Source: Gamsiella multidivaricata (Eukaryota; Mortierellomycota; Mortierellomycetes; Mortierellales; Mortierellaceae). Taken from it: DNA of 64,000 nucleotides. The translations under genes were made by a program, and so were the position numbers. The notes under the pieces are model-generated. The model was not told the DNA's origin and ran no database searches. It worked only from the letters and a program-made list of their open reading frames with translations. The stretch is from assembly GCF_025024155.1 (NCBI RefSeq), contig NW_026251709.1, positions 310,001 through 374,000 on the forward strand, in the 5' to 3' direction. Below, in pieces: positions 48,001-59,309 of this stretch (position 1 is its first letter; each line of letters opens with the position of its first letter).

Positions 48001-50102
48001 CATTGCGGTCCAACATGAAGCCGACAAGCTTGTCTACAATCACTTCGCTCTTCAGTTCACCAATCAGCACATTCATCCCGATAGAGGGTTGTTCAGGGTG
48101 CGAAGACTGTGAGATCGCAATAATGTCCAGCAATACTTGCGACGCAACCGAATGAACCTATAATCAGGTGGTGGGTTAGTTATCTATTGTTCATACTTTA
48201 TAACAATCGTCGTTGTCAACCGAGCAGTTGTAATATACCTCCGCATCAAGGTTGGGGTCCAATCGGTCCACCAGCCATGGCATCAAGCCTTGCTCGCTCA
48301 ACCACTACGGAGATGTTGAAAATACAAAGAGGTATTGCACGCAGTCAGAACAAAGAGTAACAGAAATAGAACCATAATTCCCAGTAGTGTAACACTGATA
48401 CGAATCCGCACCTCGACAGTTCCTTTGCCCCCTGGCGATTCCTCCATGCTGATAATCTTAAGGAGAAGGTCCATGATTGAAGAGGTAGACATATGCAGGA
48501 GCAGCTTGGAGACAACATCTGGCTGCGACTTGATGAATTCCAACATCTGTATATGAAAAATTTGTGGAACAACGGTGGTCAGTAAGTAGGCACTGGAAAG
48601 GCGAGCGTGTCCGATGGCTCCCAATGCGTAACAGTCCGGCTTCAGTGCCAATTGCTCCACTCTCTGACATACCTCTGAAGTCTTCTTCATAAGAAAGACA
48701 CTGATCACTTTGGCAAAGTAGCTGGCCTGCACAGGGTTCAGGGGAGGGGGTCGATCCAGGAACTCCCAGAACTTGACCAGCATATCAATATTCGACAGCG
48801 CCGACTCGAAGATGGCCCAGACCTCGCATGCAATCACCTCGCAGGCAATGAACGGATACCTACGAGGTAAGCAAATAATATCAGCACGTGTTCAAATTCG
48901 GCTGTGCTGCGCAACCATACTGGAGGTCAAGATAAGTGGTTCGGGTGCTCTTCTATCCACGGCATGGCCTGTGGTGCTGCAAGTCTATGTGGTTAATTGA
49001 TTGCTCACAGCTATGGCTCCTTATTTCATTTGCAACCCACATGGATGTGTCGCATGCCCCTGCAGCCCATCTCATCTCTTTTATCCCCATCATATTGCTT
49101 TGTTTTTGTTGTTATTATTTTTTTGTTCATGTCTTGTGCCACAGAGAAAGAAAACATGGTCCTGCAACTGTGTGAGCGAGTGTCCACGCTGGGATGGTCC
49201 ATAAAGTTCCCTTGGTGGTGTTTATTATTGCGCTCGTCATCCTGTGTTTAGTGTTTTCTGTGCCAATCCTCTCCCGAGTCGAAAATCCATCGGGCGACGT
49301 AATCACGCTACAAAAAGCGTATTGTTTCTCCTGCAAGCATGAGCGCGAGCATGTGGTATTCTTCTGCTTCGAGCGACTTACTTGAACCGTGCACGGTCTT
49401 CGAGATCATCGCTAATGATATAACTCAGCAGCTGTTGAAGAACCGCTGGGTCGCGCAGACTATATCAATAGATAGGGAGGCAAACAGACAGGGAAAAAGT
49501 CAGTTCCTGAAAACCACGCAGCGGTATCAATCTCGTGGATGTATCCTACGTATAACGCCAATAAGCTGTTGGCTCTCCGGTTGGTTGCCGTGGTATCTTT
49601 TTGCAGGGTCCTGTGATTCACTGCGGGATCCAAGTGTGAAGGCGCAGACGAGGTCTGAACAGTGTGGACTCGTCTGTACCTCCACCCACTGCGTCCAACG
49701 AGAGTCCACTGGGTCCTGCGGAAGTAGTGCCTGGACATGCAATGCACTTATCCACTCCATTCCTGTATCATACGGTCTCGGCTTCAATTTTCCCATAACA
49801 GTCGGCTCCTGCCACTCCCATATTGAGTGGAGTCAATAAGACAAAGCAAGGTCCGCGTTGGCGTATGTCACGCAGAGCTGACCGAGGTCTGAAAGAACAA
49901 AAGAGGATAAAACGACGCTGTTTGCAGGAGAAAAAAAGGGAAGGATAGGTAGGTTTGCGTACTATTCGATGAGCCTTGGGTTCTGTGCCTTGCATTCCTG
50001 GATCAGATCATCCTGTTCCAGCAATTCTTCAAGTGAGACGTTTCCGCTCTCAAGGAGATGGTCGATAACCGAGGCATTCTGGTGGCCGAAGCGCCAATAC
50101 AT
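45080..50102 (-). CDS. SAPS-domain regulatory subunit of Sit4/PP6-type phosphatase
   Basis: SAPS proteins (yeast Sap155/185/190, animal PP6R) bind the Sit4/PP6 catalytic subunit and give it targets in TOR signalling and cell-cycle entry. Minus-strand exons: 49963..50102, 49382..49459, 48673..48859, 48412..48546, 48239..48304, 47931..48157, 47685..47820, 46583..47586, 46130..46484, 45751..45990 and 45080..45658, giving 1048 residues. Landmarks of the domain follow in order: MYWRFG at the start, VSLEELLEQDDLIQECKAQN, FIACEVIACE, MLEFIKSQPDVVSKLLLHM, IMDLLLKIISMEE, GFERLKICEMFAELLHCSNM and GVRLGYMGHLTYIADE. A low-complexity acidic Ser/Thr/Glu insert (about residues 345-520) splits the domain, and the last 190 residues are Ala/Ser/Glu-rich. 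This length is similar to known SAPS proteins. Confidence 0.94.
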
Positions 50103-51154
50103 TACGACGTTTTGGATGGAGAAAAGAAAGGGTAAGGGAGTGTTGTGATGCAGAGACGTATGCTATTGGGATGCCAAGATGCTTAAAAGAGAGTAAAGAG
50201 AGTCAATGAAAAGATGAAGAGATTTCAGAGCATTCGTTACAAAGAGGCAGGAAGAAGAGAGGAATGTATTTTGCGATCGAAAGGTGGATGCAGACGAACG
50301 CACAATACAATCAAGAAGAAAGGGAGAGGTTGAAGGGGTGGAAAAAGAAAAAGAAAAGGGAGAAGTGGGAATCGAATATCATTCAAGGCACACTTCCCCG
50401 TTTCTTTTCCTTCTGCTGGTTGGCTGCACGGGACAGAGGCACACTCGAGCCATGGCCGCCTATCCACCCATGATATCCACACGTCCATCCCAGCTGAAGT
50501 CCTACTATGGCTGCACGAAACACATGTTCGGTCCCTCAATGGATCGCCAGTTTTCTTTCTAGGTCTTTTAGCTGTAACCAAGACTCGACGGCAACTGCAG
50601 CCCTGGCAAAGGGAAACGTGCAATTGCCACCAATTTATATTTCTTAACTCTTCACATGCGACATCCTCCCGCTATGCAGACAGCTATTGGGGAGCAATTG
50701 AGGCAGCTGAGCAGCAATTGAGGCAGCAGCTGAGCAGCAATTGAGGCAGCAGCTGAGCAGCAACTGAATGGAGCTTTGTTTTTTTGCTAGCCTGCTGTCA
50801 GTGTATCGGTTTTATTACTTTCCCTGTACCTGAACACCTGTCGTTGAGTGCTTTCTATTATAAATACACCCACCACCTTTCCCCCTCGGCCCCGCTATGG
50901 TTTTCTGGCGACCGTGGCATTGAGAGATGGATCTGATACATGTCTGGAGGAGATCCACATGCATACCCCAACCAGATGGTCAATTAGTCGCGGTCAGGCT
51001 GGAGATAGGAAGACGAAGACGAGCTCGACGACTGTGGCTTTGTTGTGCCGATTTTCCCCTATGGGCACAGCGACATTTAAAGCAGCTGTTGCTCGCTTCA
51101 GCTTGACTTGATCATCTTCCCTCTCCGCTCCCGACCCCGCCCTTTCATCTCGCC
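50103..51154. other. Divergent promoter region
   Basis: Purine-rich plus-strand sequence at 50300-50380 is the CT-rich leader of the phosphatase-subunit gene. There is a TATAAATA at 50859-50866 and pyrimidine-rich sequence at 51113-51154 ahead of the fumarase ATG. A short tandem repeat sits at 50691-50766. Confidence 0.5.
50691..50766. repeat. 23-bp tandem repeat, about three copies
   Basis: The unit GAGCAGCAATTGAGGCAGC followed by AGCT repeats head to tail, with small changes at both ends. It lies upstream of the fumarase gene; no reading frame uses it. Confidence 0.85.
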
Positions 51155-53614
51155 ATGAACATCCTGAAGTTGAACGCCGTCAAGGCTTCTCCCGTAGGTG
51201 TCTGCCCTCGATAAATTTCTGTTGTTGTTTCTCTTGTGCAAGGAAGAAAAGGACCCTGAAAGATGAATCTCGACCTGGGTGCCTGAATCAGAACTGATCA
51301 GATTCATGCCCTCGTCTTTTGTTGGAAACATAAAAAACTTGATAAGGAGGTCTTCAAGCTAACGTAGCCTATGCCAATTGCCTCTAATTGCTGCATCCTT
51401 CATAGATCATGCGCCAGCAGTTGCGCTCCTTCAGCGCTGCCCCCTCTGTCTGGGTAAGTACCACTCACTTGGCCTATGGCGCTGACCACAAATGCAGCTA
51501 ATTGTTGATGTTGAATGTTGCACCCCTGGGACAGCAGCACGCTCCTTAGTAAACTGAGACCGCATCTGTCCTATTAACAACACGGTCTTCCCTCGCCCGG
51601 CTCGCTCGCGACTATAAAAGCATTCTTGCGCCCCGCTTTGTTTTCTTTTCTCCACTACTCATTGATACATCCAACACACAACTGACCATGTCCATCACCC
51701 CTACTCTCGGTCCACAGGCTCAAAAGTTCCGTCAGGAGGCCGATACCTTCGGCAACCTCCAGGTCCCCGCCGATAGATACTGGGGTGCTCAGACTCAGCG
51801 GTACGTGTTTTTGTCGTTGCCTTGAATCGAGTTGGAATCGTTTTCTCATTCCCACAAATATGTGAAGTGTTCAGTTTTCCCCAGACCCTGTGAATTTTAC
51901 TTTATCTTACCCCGCTTTTTACCCTATTTTGACAACGAACTGATCTTTATGAAAAAAACCACTCTTTGCCTCGACAATATCCAGCTCTCTCCAGAACTTT
52001 GACATTGGTGGTCCCACCGAGCGCATGCCCGAGCCTCTTATCAAGGCCTTTGGTGTCTTGAAGCGCGCTGCTGCCCAGGTCAACATGACTTATGGTCTCG
52101 ATAAGACCGTCGGCGACGCCATTGTCAAGGCCTCTGACGAGGTCATCGAGGGCAAGCTCCTCGACCACTTCCCCTTGGTCGTCTGGCAGACCGGCTCTGG
52201 CACGCAGACCAACATGAACGTCAACGAGGTCATCTCTAACCGCGCTATCGAGCTCTTGGGAGGCGAACTGGGCTCCAAGAAGCCCGTCCACCCCAACGAT
52301 CATGTCAACATGTCCCAGTCCTCAAACGATACCTTCCCCACGGCCATGCACGTTGCTGCTGCCATCGAGATCAACCAGCGCCTCATCCCCGCTGTCACCC
52401 AGCTCCGTGATGCCATCCAGGCCAAGAGTGAGGAGTTCAAGGACATCATCAAGATTGGTCGCACCCATTTGCAGGATGCTACCCCCTTGACCCTCGGCCA
52501 GGAGTTCTCTGGCTACGTTCAGCAGCTATCCTATGGCATTGAGCGTATCCAGGGCACCCTTCCTCGTCTCTACAACCTTGCCCAGGGAGGCACCGCTGTC
52601 GGAACTGTAAGTTTTTTTTTTTTTTTGCCAGGATGAGGATCATCGCACGTGGGAAAAAAGCCTGTCTGTGGAGAAGAAAACGAGACAGCCGATGATGACA
52701 ACTGGACATTCAGGGAACACAAAAATGGCATATGCGTGGAGCGTTTGTGTTTCTGTTATGGGCCAGACACTAACCGACCTACCGCACACTTGTTCTGAAT
52801 TATGAATGCATTTTAGGGCTTGAACACCCGTGAGGGCTTCGATGTCAAGGTCGCCGATGCCATCTCCGGCATCACCAAGCTTCCCTTCAAGACCGCTCCC
52901 AACAAGTTCGAGGCCCTTGCCGCCCACGATGCCATTGTTGAAGCCCACGGTGCCCTGAACGTCCTGGCTGTCTCCCTGATGAAGATTGCCAACGATATTC
53001 GCTTCTTGGGTTCTGGTCCCCGCTGCGGTCTCGGAGAATTGAACTTGCCTGAGAACGAGCCTGGTTCATCCATTATGCCCGGAAAGGTCAACCCCACCCA
53101 GTGCGAGGCCATGACCATGGTTTGCTCCCAGGTCATGGGTAACAACACCACTGTCAGTGTTGCTGGTTCTAACGGTCACTTTGAGTTGAACGTCTTCAAG
53201 CCCGTTTTGATTAAGAACACCATCCAGTCCATCCGTCTCTTATCGGATGCCTGTGTCTCCTTCACCAAGAACTGCGTCGTCGGCATTGAGGCCAACGAGA
53301 AGAAGATCAACGCCATTATGAACGAGTCGCTCATGTTGGTCACCGCGTTGAACCCCTACATTGGCTACGACAGTACGTTGCACACGATATGATAAATGAC
53401 ACGAAGAGAATATTATTGCTCGATCCAGAATTCAAACTAACTCAGGTTCTGTTCTGAAATGATCATAGACGCCGCCAAGGCCGCCAAGAAGGCCCACAAG
53501 GAGGGTACCACCTTGCAGGAGGCTGCCATTTCTCTTGGTCTCTTGGACGAGAAGCAGTTCAAGGAGTGGGTCCGCCCCGAGCTCATGTTGGGACCCACTA
53601 AGGCCAACAAGTAA
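51155..53614 (+). CDS. FUM1: Fumarate hydratase (class II fumarase), mitochondrial form
   Basis: Converts fumarate and water to L-malate in the TCA cycle. Six exons: 51155..51193, 51406..51453, 51718..51800, 51985..52606, 52817..53372 and 53469..53614, giving 497 residues. The first two exons encode [13 protein letters not shown] and [16 protein letters not shown], basic and amphipathic with no acidic residue, fitting a mitochondrial presequence. The mature enzyme starts about [17 protein letters not shown]. Class II landmarks are [54 protein letters not shown] and the signature loop [17 protein letters not shown]. All catalytic regions are intact. The intron before exon 3 contains a second promoter-like region and an in-frame ATG (see next entries). 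Confidence 0.97.
51613..51620 (+). promoter_or_regulatory. TATA box for an internal fumarase promoter
   Basis: TATAAAAG lies in the intron 51454-51717, followed by a T/C-rich stretch and an ATG 75 bases later at 51688. This spacing fits a core promoter with a short leader. Transcription from here is an inference. Confidence 0.6.
51688..51717 (+). CDS. FUM1: Alternative first coding exon of fumarase (presequence-free form)
   Basis: ATG 51688 opens a frame of ten codons ([10 protein letters not shown]) that runs, without a stop and in the same frame, into exon 3 at 51718 ([11 protein letters not shown]). A transcript starting after the TATA box would not need the splice at 51717 and would encode a 478-residue protein that lacks the mitochondrial presequence, suited for the cytosol. 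No transcript evidence is available here. Confidence 0.65.
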
Positions 53615-54050
53615 ATTCCGCCCGAGCAATGTCTCCCGACTCTTTGAACGGATGAAAGCGCGCGATGCTTTTTTGTTCGACCTCAACTGTTACATATCCT
53701 TTCCTACATACATAGATCATCAACATTCTTTCTCTCTCTCTCCCCACAACCTCCTCCAATGAACGAAAAATTCAAATCGTAATTTACAATAGATTAAATG
53801 GTGCTTGAATTTTTCTACTTTGTGGAGAAGTCAAAGAATGCATTTACTGGACTCATCAACTCAACGCGAAGGGGTGTGCTCGATGAGCAAATAAGGCCTT
53901 CGTCAAGTGCGAGATTGATGAGGACGAGGATAAGATGCCCCGTCGGCCGCGCCCTACATTCTATAATATGCTGTACGTATAGTGTTCAGCAGACTTTTTA
54001 TTTTTTATTATAACTACTATTATTTTATTTTGTCAATTGAACCGTTTCTT

Positions 54051-54482
54051 TTAGAGGGTAAGGGTGCCAACGGCGGCCATCAGGGCCGTGGCAAAGACCA
54101 GTGCCAGTCCTGTCAGGACGGAAGTGCGAGAGGACTCGTGCATCAAGAAGGCTCCGCCTCCGGCACTGTTGCCCGAGGGCTTGGACGTGGGCGAGTTGCC
54201 CGGGTTGGCCGATCGAGCGGACGCCAAGGACGAGATCAGGGTGGCCAGGGACGAAAAGTTAGGGAGTGAGGTAATGCTGCCGTTGCCGGGGGCCGAGGAT
54301 GTGGCGGGCGCAGTGATGGTCGAGGTCGGTGCGGAGCTCGAGGAGGATGAAGCTACAGTGATGGTGGTGGTCACGGCACTGACGGAGGTGGGAGTCTCCT
54401 GAGCAGCGACCGTGGAGGTGGAGGAGAGGATGGCCAAGGCGGCGAGAAGGAGAATGGCTGTGAAAGCTGATTTGGTCATCAT
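54051..54482 (-). CDS. Small Ser/Thr-rich GPI-anchored surface protein
   Basis: A 143-residue single-exon protein. It starts with MMTKSAFTAILLLAALAILS, a typical signal peptide, probably cleaved near TVAAQ. The middle is almost only Ser, Thr, Ala, Pro and Val, fitting dense O-glycosylation, with possible N-glycosylation at NGS and NFS. The C-terminal end has small residues (NSAGGG) followed by a hydrophobic stretch, SVLTGLALVFATALMAAVG, as expected for GPI attachment, although the 15 residues between them make the exact site unclear. It probably sits in the cell wall or plasma membrane. No domain seen. The gene converges on the fumarase gene. Confidence 0.8.
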   Translation of the reverse strand: MMTKSAFTAILLLAALAILSSTSTVAAQETPTSVSAVTTTITVASSSSSSAPTSTITAPATSSAPGNGSITSLPNFSSLATLISSLASARSANPGNSPTSKPSGNSAGGGAFLMHESSRTSVLTGLALVFATALMAAVGTLTL

Positions 54483-57400
54483 GGTTGCTGTTTAGTTGGT
54501 CTGGGTTTGGGATGTTGTGGAGGAGAGAGTGGAGGAGTGAGATCGAAAAAAAGGATGCAGGCGGGAGTTGGACAGGTGGATGTGTGGAGAAGAAGGGAAA
54601 AAAGAGAGGAACGGCAGCAGAGGAGCAGGTATAAAAACGGCTGGCTGTATCGGGGTGTTCGCGAAGGAATGGATGGGTGAGCAACGCCCTGCTGTTGCGG
54701 CTGAAGATGATGGCCGGGGGCTCTCACTCTCTAAGGTTGTCCGTTTGGCACCCTTCTTCCTTGCAAAAGGTTGAGAGCAATTTACTGAGGGTCTACTGCT
54801 TTTTGTCAAGCGGAGGAAGGGGATTAGCACATGCGAGAAAACAAGAAGCAACGGCTAAATAACATTTTATCGCCTCGTTTATTCTGTGTAATGTATCTGG
54901 ACCTGGCTGGGGCTATTAACGTGTCTTTATGTCCGTAAATAACTCTTTTGACCACCAAGCGTCCGTGGTCCGAGAGACTACCATAACTCAATGCATGAAG
55001 TCAGGTCCTAGCGCGGCGCTAGAAAAGGCATGTGCATTACTGTGAAGGAGATACTGGGATGATATTTTCCGAAATCACGCTATCGTAAATGAAGGCGACC
55101 ACTATCGCCATTCTGGTGCTCGCTGGCGACAACGTTACAGTAGTCAAGCGTTCGCTCATTTGAACTATGGTTGCACAGTTAATATTTATCATATGCGAGA
55201 TTAGAGGGCGAAAAGTGGCCTTATATCCAAGCAAGCTCAAAAATTATTTCCATGCATCCCTATTCATCAATGTGCTTTGAACAGACGCGCTCTTCGCTGA
55301 CAAGATGGCCAGGGCAGCAGCCTAAAGGTAGACCATATTAGAATTGGCGGACCATACCCATCATGCACCAGCTGGACCAGCCATGAGTAACATTGGGTCA
55401 AAGAGCACAAGTAGCAGGATGGATATGACTATTCCTCTTTCTTCCTAGAGTGAACGTCAGCTCCTAGACGAGACTCGTTGGCAACGCGGAAAAATGAGCC
55501 GCATTCACTTTGACTCAATCGCCCAGTTGCTCGAGCCTCCCTACAAAAACCAAACCCTAGTATACAGGACCACAGCAGTCAGTTCCTTCTTCTTCACTTC
55601 GGCGTGAGGTCTAGGGAACGACCCGAGCCTCGGGATAGTTTCCACAAACCCCAGGGAGAAGATACACAATAGGTCATACCGCGCCAGACCTTGCTGTCGA
55701 AGCGTGCTCTATGCATTATCTATCTTGCGCCGTACAAAGTGGTAGACGCAGTGCTGGGATGTTTGCATAGGCCAAGCAAAATGGACTCCAAAGATAGGGT
55801 ATCCTGCTGCTTGCCCTGTGCAAAGCAGCTAATGCGGTGGGAAAACAAAACGTATCACAGGACCTACTGGATACTGCCTGCAGAGACAAACGAAGGCCCT
55901 GCAGCTATGCAAACGACAAAAGAGAGAAAAAGCACGCAATGGACCGAGCATTGCTCCGCTGATATAAACAGTCTTGCTCACCCACTTCTTTTCTATTGCT
56001 TCTTTCTGAATATAACGCATACTAACTTGCAACGACGTCCTTCCATACTCAGCTTCTTTAAAGGACCAAAAAGAACATTCTCACCTCCTCCGCGGATTGT
56101 CAACAGTGTATTCCAGGTAGGGCACTGACCAAGACTCAAAGGATGATTACTCTATCATCCCCCTGCCTATATCCCGCCTTCATTAGCCTTATTGCCCGCA
56201 GCTCCAAAAGGGCGGAATATGTCAAGCGGAGGAAAACACAACAACGTGCTTCAACCTTCTGTTCATGCATCAATTGAGGAAGTGAGATTGTGTACAATTG
56301 CTATTCAACGTGTTTCGTTTTCTTTGATGCTGCCGATGATTACTCCGGGGAAACATTTGGGTCCTTTTCTGTTTTCCTATTTGAATGAATAACAAGAACA
56401 GAATGGACACTGCCCCTATCTCATTGCATATTTCGCATTTTTGCATTGCGTTCATCCCATCGTTCCAAGGAAGGAAGGAAGGAAGGAAGGAAAAGAAAAT
56501 TGAAGAGGGGACCCTTCGCCTCGGTGGCGAATAAGTTGGAACGATCGTGTCTCTGTGGCGAAGTGCAATGACATGACGGGAGAAGCCCTCAGACTTTCGA
56601 GATCATTTTAGAATATTGTATTTCAGTTTCTTAGAAATGGCTGCGCGATGGCATTCAGCCATAGACATGGTTACGTGCTTGGCGCAATGGTTTTAGTGCC
56701 TTGTGCATTGGGCTTTGCTCTGTGTTCTGGCACAGGATAAAATCTTATCCTGAGATTAACGAAGGGGAATTTTTTTTTTTATTTCTCTCTCTCGTCTCCC
56801 TCGCCTCTCTCACTGCTTTTGAGATTCTCCTGACAAACACACCGCCTTCCTGAAGATCTCCCCACAGATCATCGCGTCACTTTACTGCCCAGAAAGGGGT
56901 CTTTGTCTAGTGCGTGTCAGCGTTTTTGTCGGTCTTTCTTTTCTTTCTTACTCATCCCAATAGTCGTCATCACATCTGATACTCACTCCATTCCGGCATT
57001 ATTTCTTGTATCTCTACAGCTTCCCGGCACTGGACTTCCAAAGCACACGTAACCTATATACCACACGTTTAGCCCCTCACCTCATACATTCATCATCATC
57101 ATCGTCCGCCATTCTTTCTCCTCCTTATTTCATCCGGCTACTCTTCGACAAACCCCTCAAAACAGATCGATATATAATCAAAGGTATGTCATCCATGACT
57201 TTATGGTACGCATTTCGATTAGGGTTTTGGAACAAGAGAATGACGCGAGAGGACGCGAAACGCGCTGGAATGGTTGGACAGTAATCCGCAACCCATACAG
57301 ACTTGCAACTACAAGGGATATGGGTAGGAGAGACAGCGCAGCATCCAAGGAGCGAAACAGCATCGTCAAGACAGAATATGTACGCGGTCATTGGGCCAAC

Positions 57401-57512
57401 CCACATGGATTTAAATGATTACGGCTGCATCCATGTTCTGGATACGGCAAGGATAAAAATGAACAAAAAAAAAAAAAAAAAGGATAGTTGACATTATTAA
57501 CCGTGCCGAAGC
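54483..57512. other. Gene-poor spacer
   Basis: Purine-rich sequence at 54510-54620 is the CT-rich leader of the small surface-protein gene. A (GGAA)n run is at 56468-56491. A 145-codon open frame at 55691-56128 (+) has no recognisable feature. From 56770 to 57180 the plus strand is CT-rich and ends at AAAG|GTATGT, which resembles a leader with a splice donor; the only open frame nearby is a 33-codon ATG frame at 57186-57284. I cannot call a gene here. Confidence 0.4.
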
Positions 57513-57866
57513 TCACTTGGATGGAGGGGGCGTGGAGGAAATGATGGGCAGCGAGAGGTTCTTCATGCTATGGTACACCTGATCGACGCTGTGTACGATA
57601 TGCTCTCGAAATTTCTTTCGATTCGATTCCTTCCATTCAGCCATCCACCCAATACCGCACGCACTACAAATGGATATTTTACCGCCAGCCAGGGCCAAGC
57701 AATTTGGATAGAATCGTTGGGTTAAGGCTAATTTGGGCTGGGAGAGGAAAGGAGGAAGTGCTGCCCTGTCCGTTGTTGTCGTTCCGCTGCACGCAATTAG
57801 ACTGTGCTTGGGCGGACTATCCTCATCCCTGTCCCTGTCCCTGTCGTTGTCCATGCCTATGTTCAT
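57513..57866 (-). CDS. Unrecognised small protein
   Basis: An open frame of 117 residues from ATG 57866. The N-terminus is a run of Asp-Arg pairs (DNDRDRDRDEDS). The rest has ordinary protein composition: LALTQRFYPNCLALAGGKIS, then ICSACGIGWMAEWKESNRKK and FREHIVHSVDQVYHSMKNL, with a single C-x-x-C. A candidate upstream exon (ATG 58014, MAMPKMQ) could join at GCAG|GACATG, but its donor is weak. Another protein-like stretch lies farther upstream at 58190-58332 (HGGQYVLYEVCLNNGIEC), so the gene may be longer. No family recognised. Confidence 0.45.
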   Translation of the reverse strand: MNIGMDNDRDRDRDEDSPPKHSLIACSGTTTTDRAALPPFLSQPKLALTQRFYPNCLALAGGKISICSACGIGWMAEWKESNRKKFREHIVHSVDQVYHSMKNLSLPIISSTPPPSK

Positions 57867-58014
57867 GTCCTGCACTTGCTACTTTTTTTTATTTTTATCT
57901 TCCTTTGGGTCTTTTGTATATGCGGATCGATGCCCCTGCTCTTTTTTTTTTCTGGGGTCCCTTGGTATTTCTGTGTTCCTGGATAGGCACCTGCATTTTA
58001 GGCATTGCCATTAA

Positions 58015-58760
58015 ACCGTGTAATGGCTGACAGAACAGAATAACACAACAAGAATAACAAATGCGGGTTTGTTGTTGTCGGTTCTTGTAAGTTGAGTTGG
58101 AGTGTGGGGTTGGGGTTGAACCCGTGGTAGTCTAAACGAGAGCAGGGGTAAAGGGTACCAAGGACAACAAACACGCAATCATCCGCCCCCTCCATACACA
58201 CTCAATGCCATTATTCAAACAGACTTCATACAGCACATATTGACCGCCATGGCCGTGCAAACACCCATCGAAGAGACGCTCTGGCGATCGCAGTTTCTGT
58301 TTCTGTCTCTGTCCTCGTCCCCCATCCCCCATCCCCCATCCTTGCCCTCGTCTCTTTCAGATTCCACTTCGCCCTAACCGAACCCAATAGAATCCACCTC
58401 TCCCGTCTTATTCAGCCGTCGTTGTACCTTGTGGTCCTCCTCGAGACACTTCAACACAGACCAGCTTCCCTTTCTTTCTTGTGTTGCCTTACTCGCGTCA
58501 TTTCTTTGTATGTATTGATTCAATATACTGTTGTACATGACAATATATTAACCACGATTATATAAAAGCACACCTGTACCCTTCTCAGTCCCTTCCCTCC
58601 CCCCTCCCCCTTTCCTCCTTCACCTCCTCCTGCTCTTATTCACGTTGCCTTTCTAGCCCTCACGCCTTTCTTCTTCTTCCTCTTTAGCCTCCTCTTTCTT
58701 AGCCCTCGCGCTACCCTCAGTCCTCCAACTACAACTACCGCCTCAATACACACGTTTACC
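58015..58760. other. Divergent promoter region
   Basis: This region may include upstream exon(s) of the preceding minus-strand gene near 58190-58332. From about 58580 to 58735 the plus strand is CT-rich, the leader of the Ecl1-family gene. Confidence 0.4.
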
Positions 58761-59134
58761 ATGGACGGCGTCGACTGCGACTGGTGCCTGGTGTGTGAAA
58801 AGCACACTGCGGAAGGCGAGACCTACTGCTCAGAGGAGTGTCGCTCCACCGACCTCATGTCCTCGTCCGCCTCATCATCGTCGTCCTCTACCTCTTCCGC
58901 GGGGTCTGCTTACTTCAGTCTCTCGCCCTCGAACTCGCCCGCAACCTCCTCCCCTTCGTCCCTCGGCAGCACCAGCAGCAGCAACAGCTATACCCTGCCA
59001 CCCTTTGTTCGCAAGCAGCGGACAAGTATACCCAATATCTATGCACAGTGCACCTCCAATCCAAATCCACCACCCTCGCTCATGTTCATCGCCGGCGGAA
59101 ACACTGCCTCAGCACTCACGCACCATCTTTCGAT

Positions 59135-59195
<61 letters not shown>

Positions 59196-59309
59196 AATCA
59201 GCTCTACAACGAGAAGACCGACAACAACCTTCCTTCAACAGCATATCCATTGTTTTATGCCACGCTAAATGCCCTGCGACCCATCTCGCCTTCAGGTCCC
59301 CATCAGTAG
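58761..59309 (+). CDS. Ecl1-family zinc-binding protein (lifespan/starvation factor)
   Basis: Ecl1-type proteins in fission yeast extend chronological lifespan and respond to zinc, sulphur and amino-acid limitation; they are small nuclear-cytosolic proteins. The N-terminus MDGVDCDWCLVCEKHTAEG plus TYCSEECRSTD shows the closely spaced Cys set expected for this family (C-x2-C-x2-C ... C-x3-C). It is followed by a long Ser-rich region (residues 33-75), a basic patch (VRKQRTSIPN), and a poly-Gln run of about 21 residues near 125-145 encoded by mixed CAG/CAA. The open frame ends at 59309 (182 residues). Protein-like sequence continues downstream (about 59500-59910), so the true 3' structure may include spliced exons. 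Fission-yeast members are much shorter. Confidence 0.75.

Noticed and set aside
52090..52303. Minus-strand frames across the fumarase exons
   Set aside because: They are shadows of a strongly codon-biased gene on the plus strand.
55691..56128. 145-codon plus-strand frame
   Set aside because: Composition is unremarkable and no relative or splice site was recognised; length alone is not enough.
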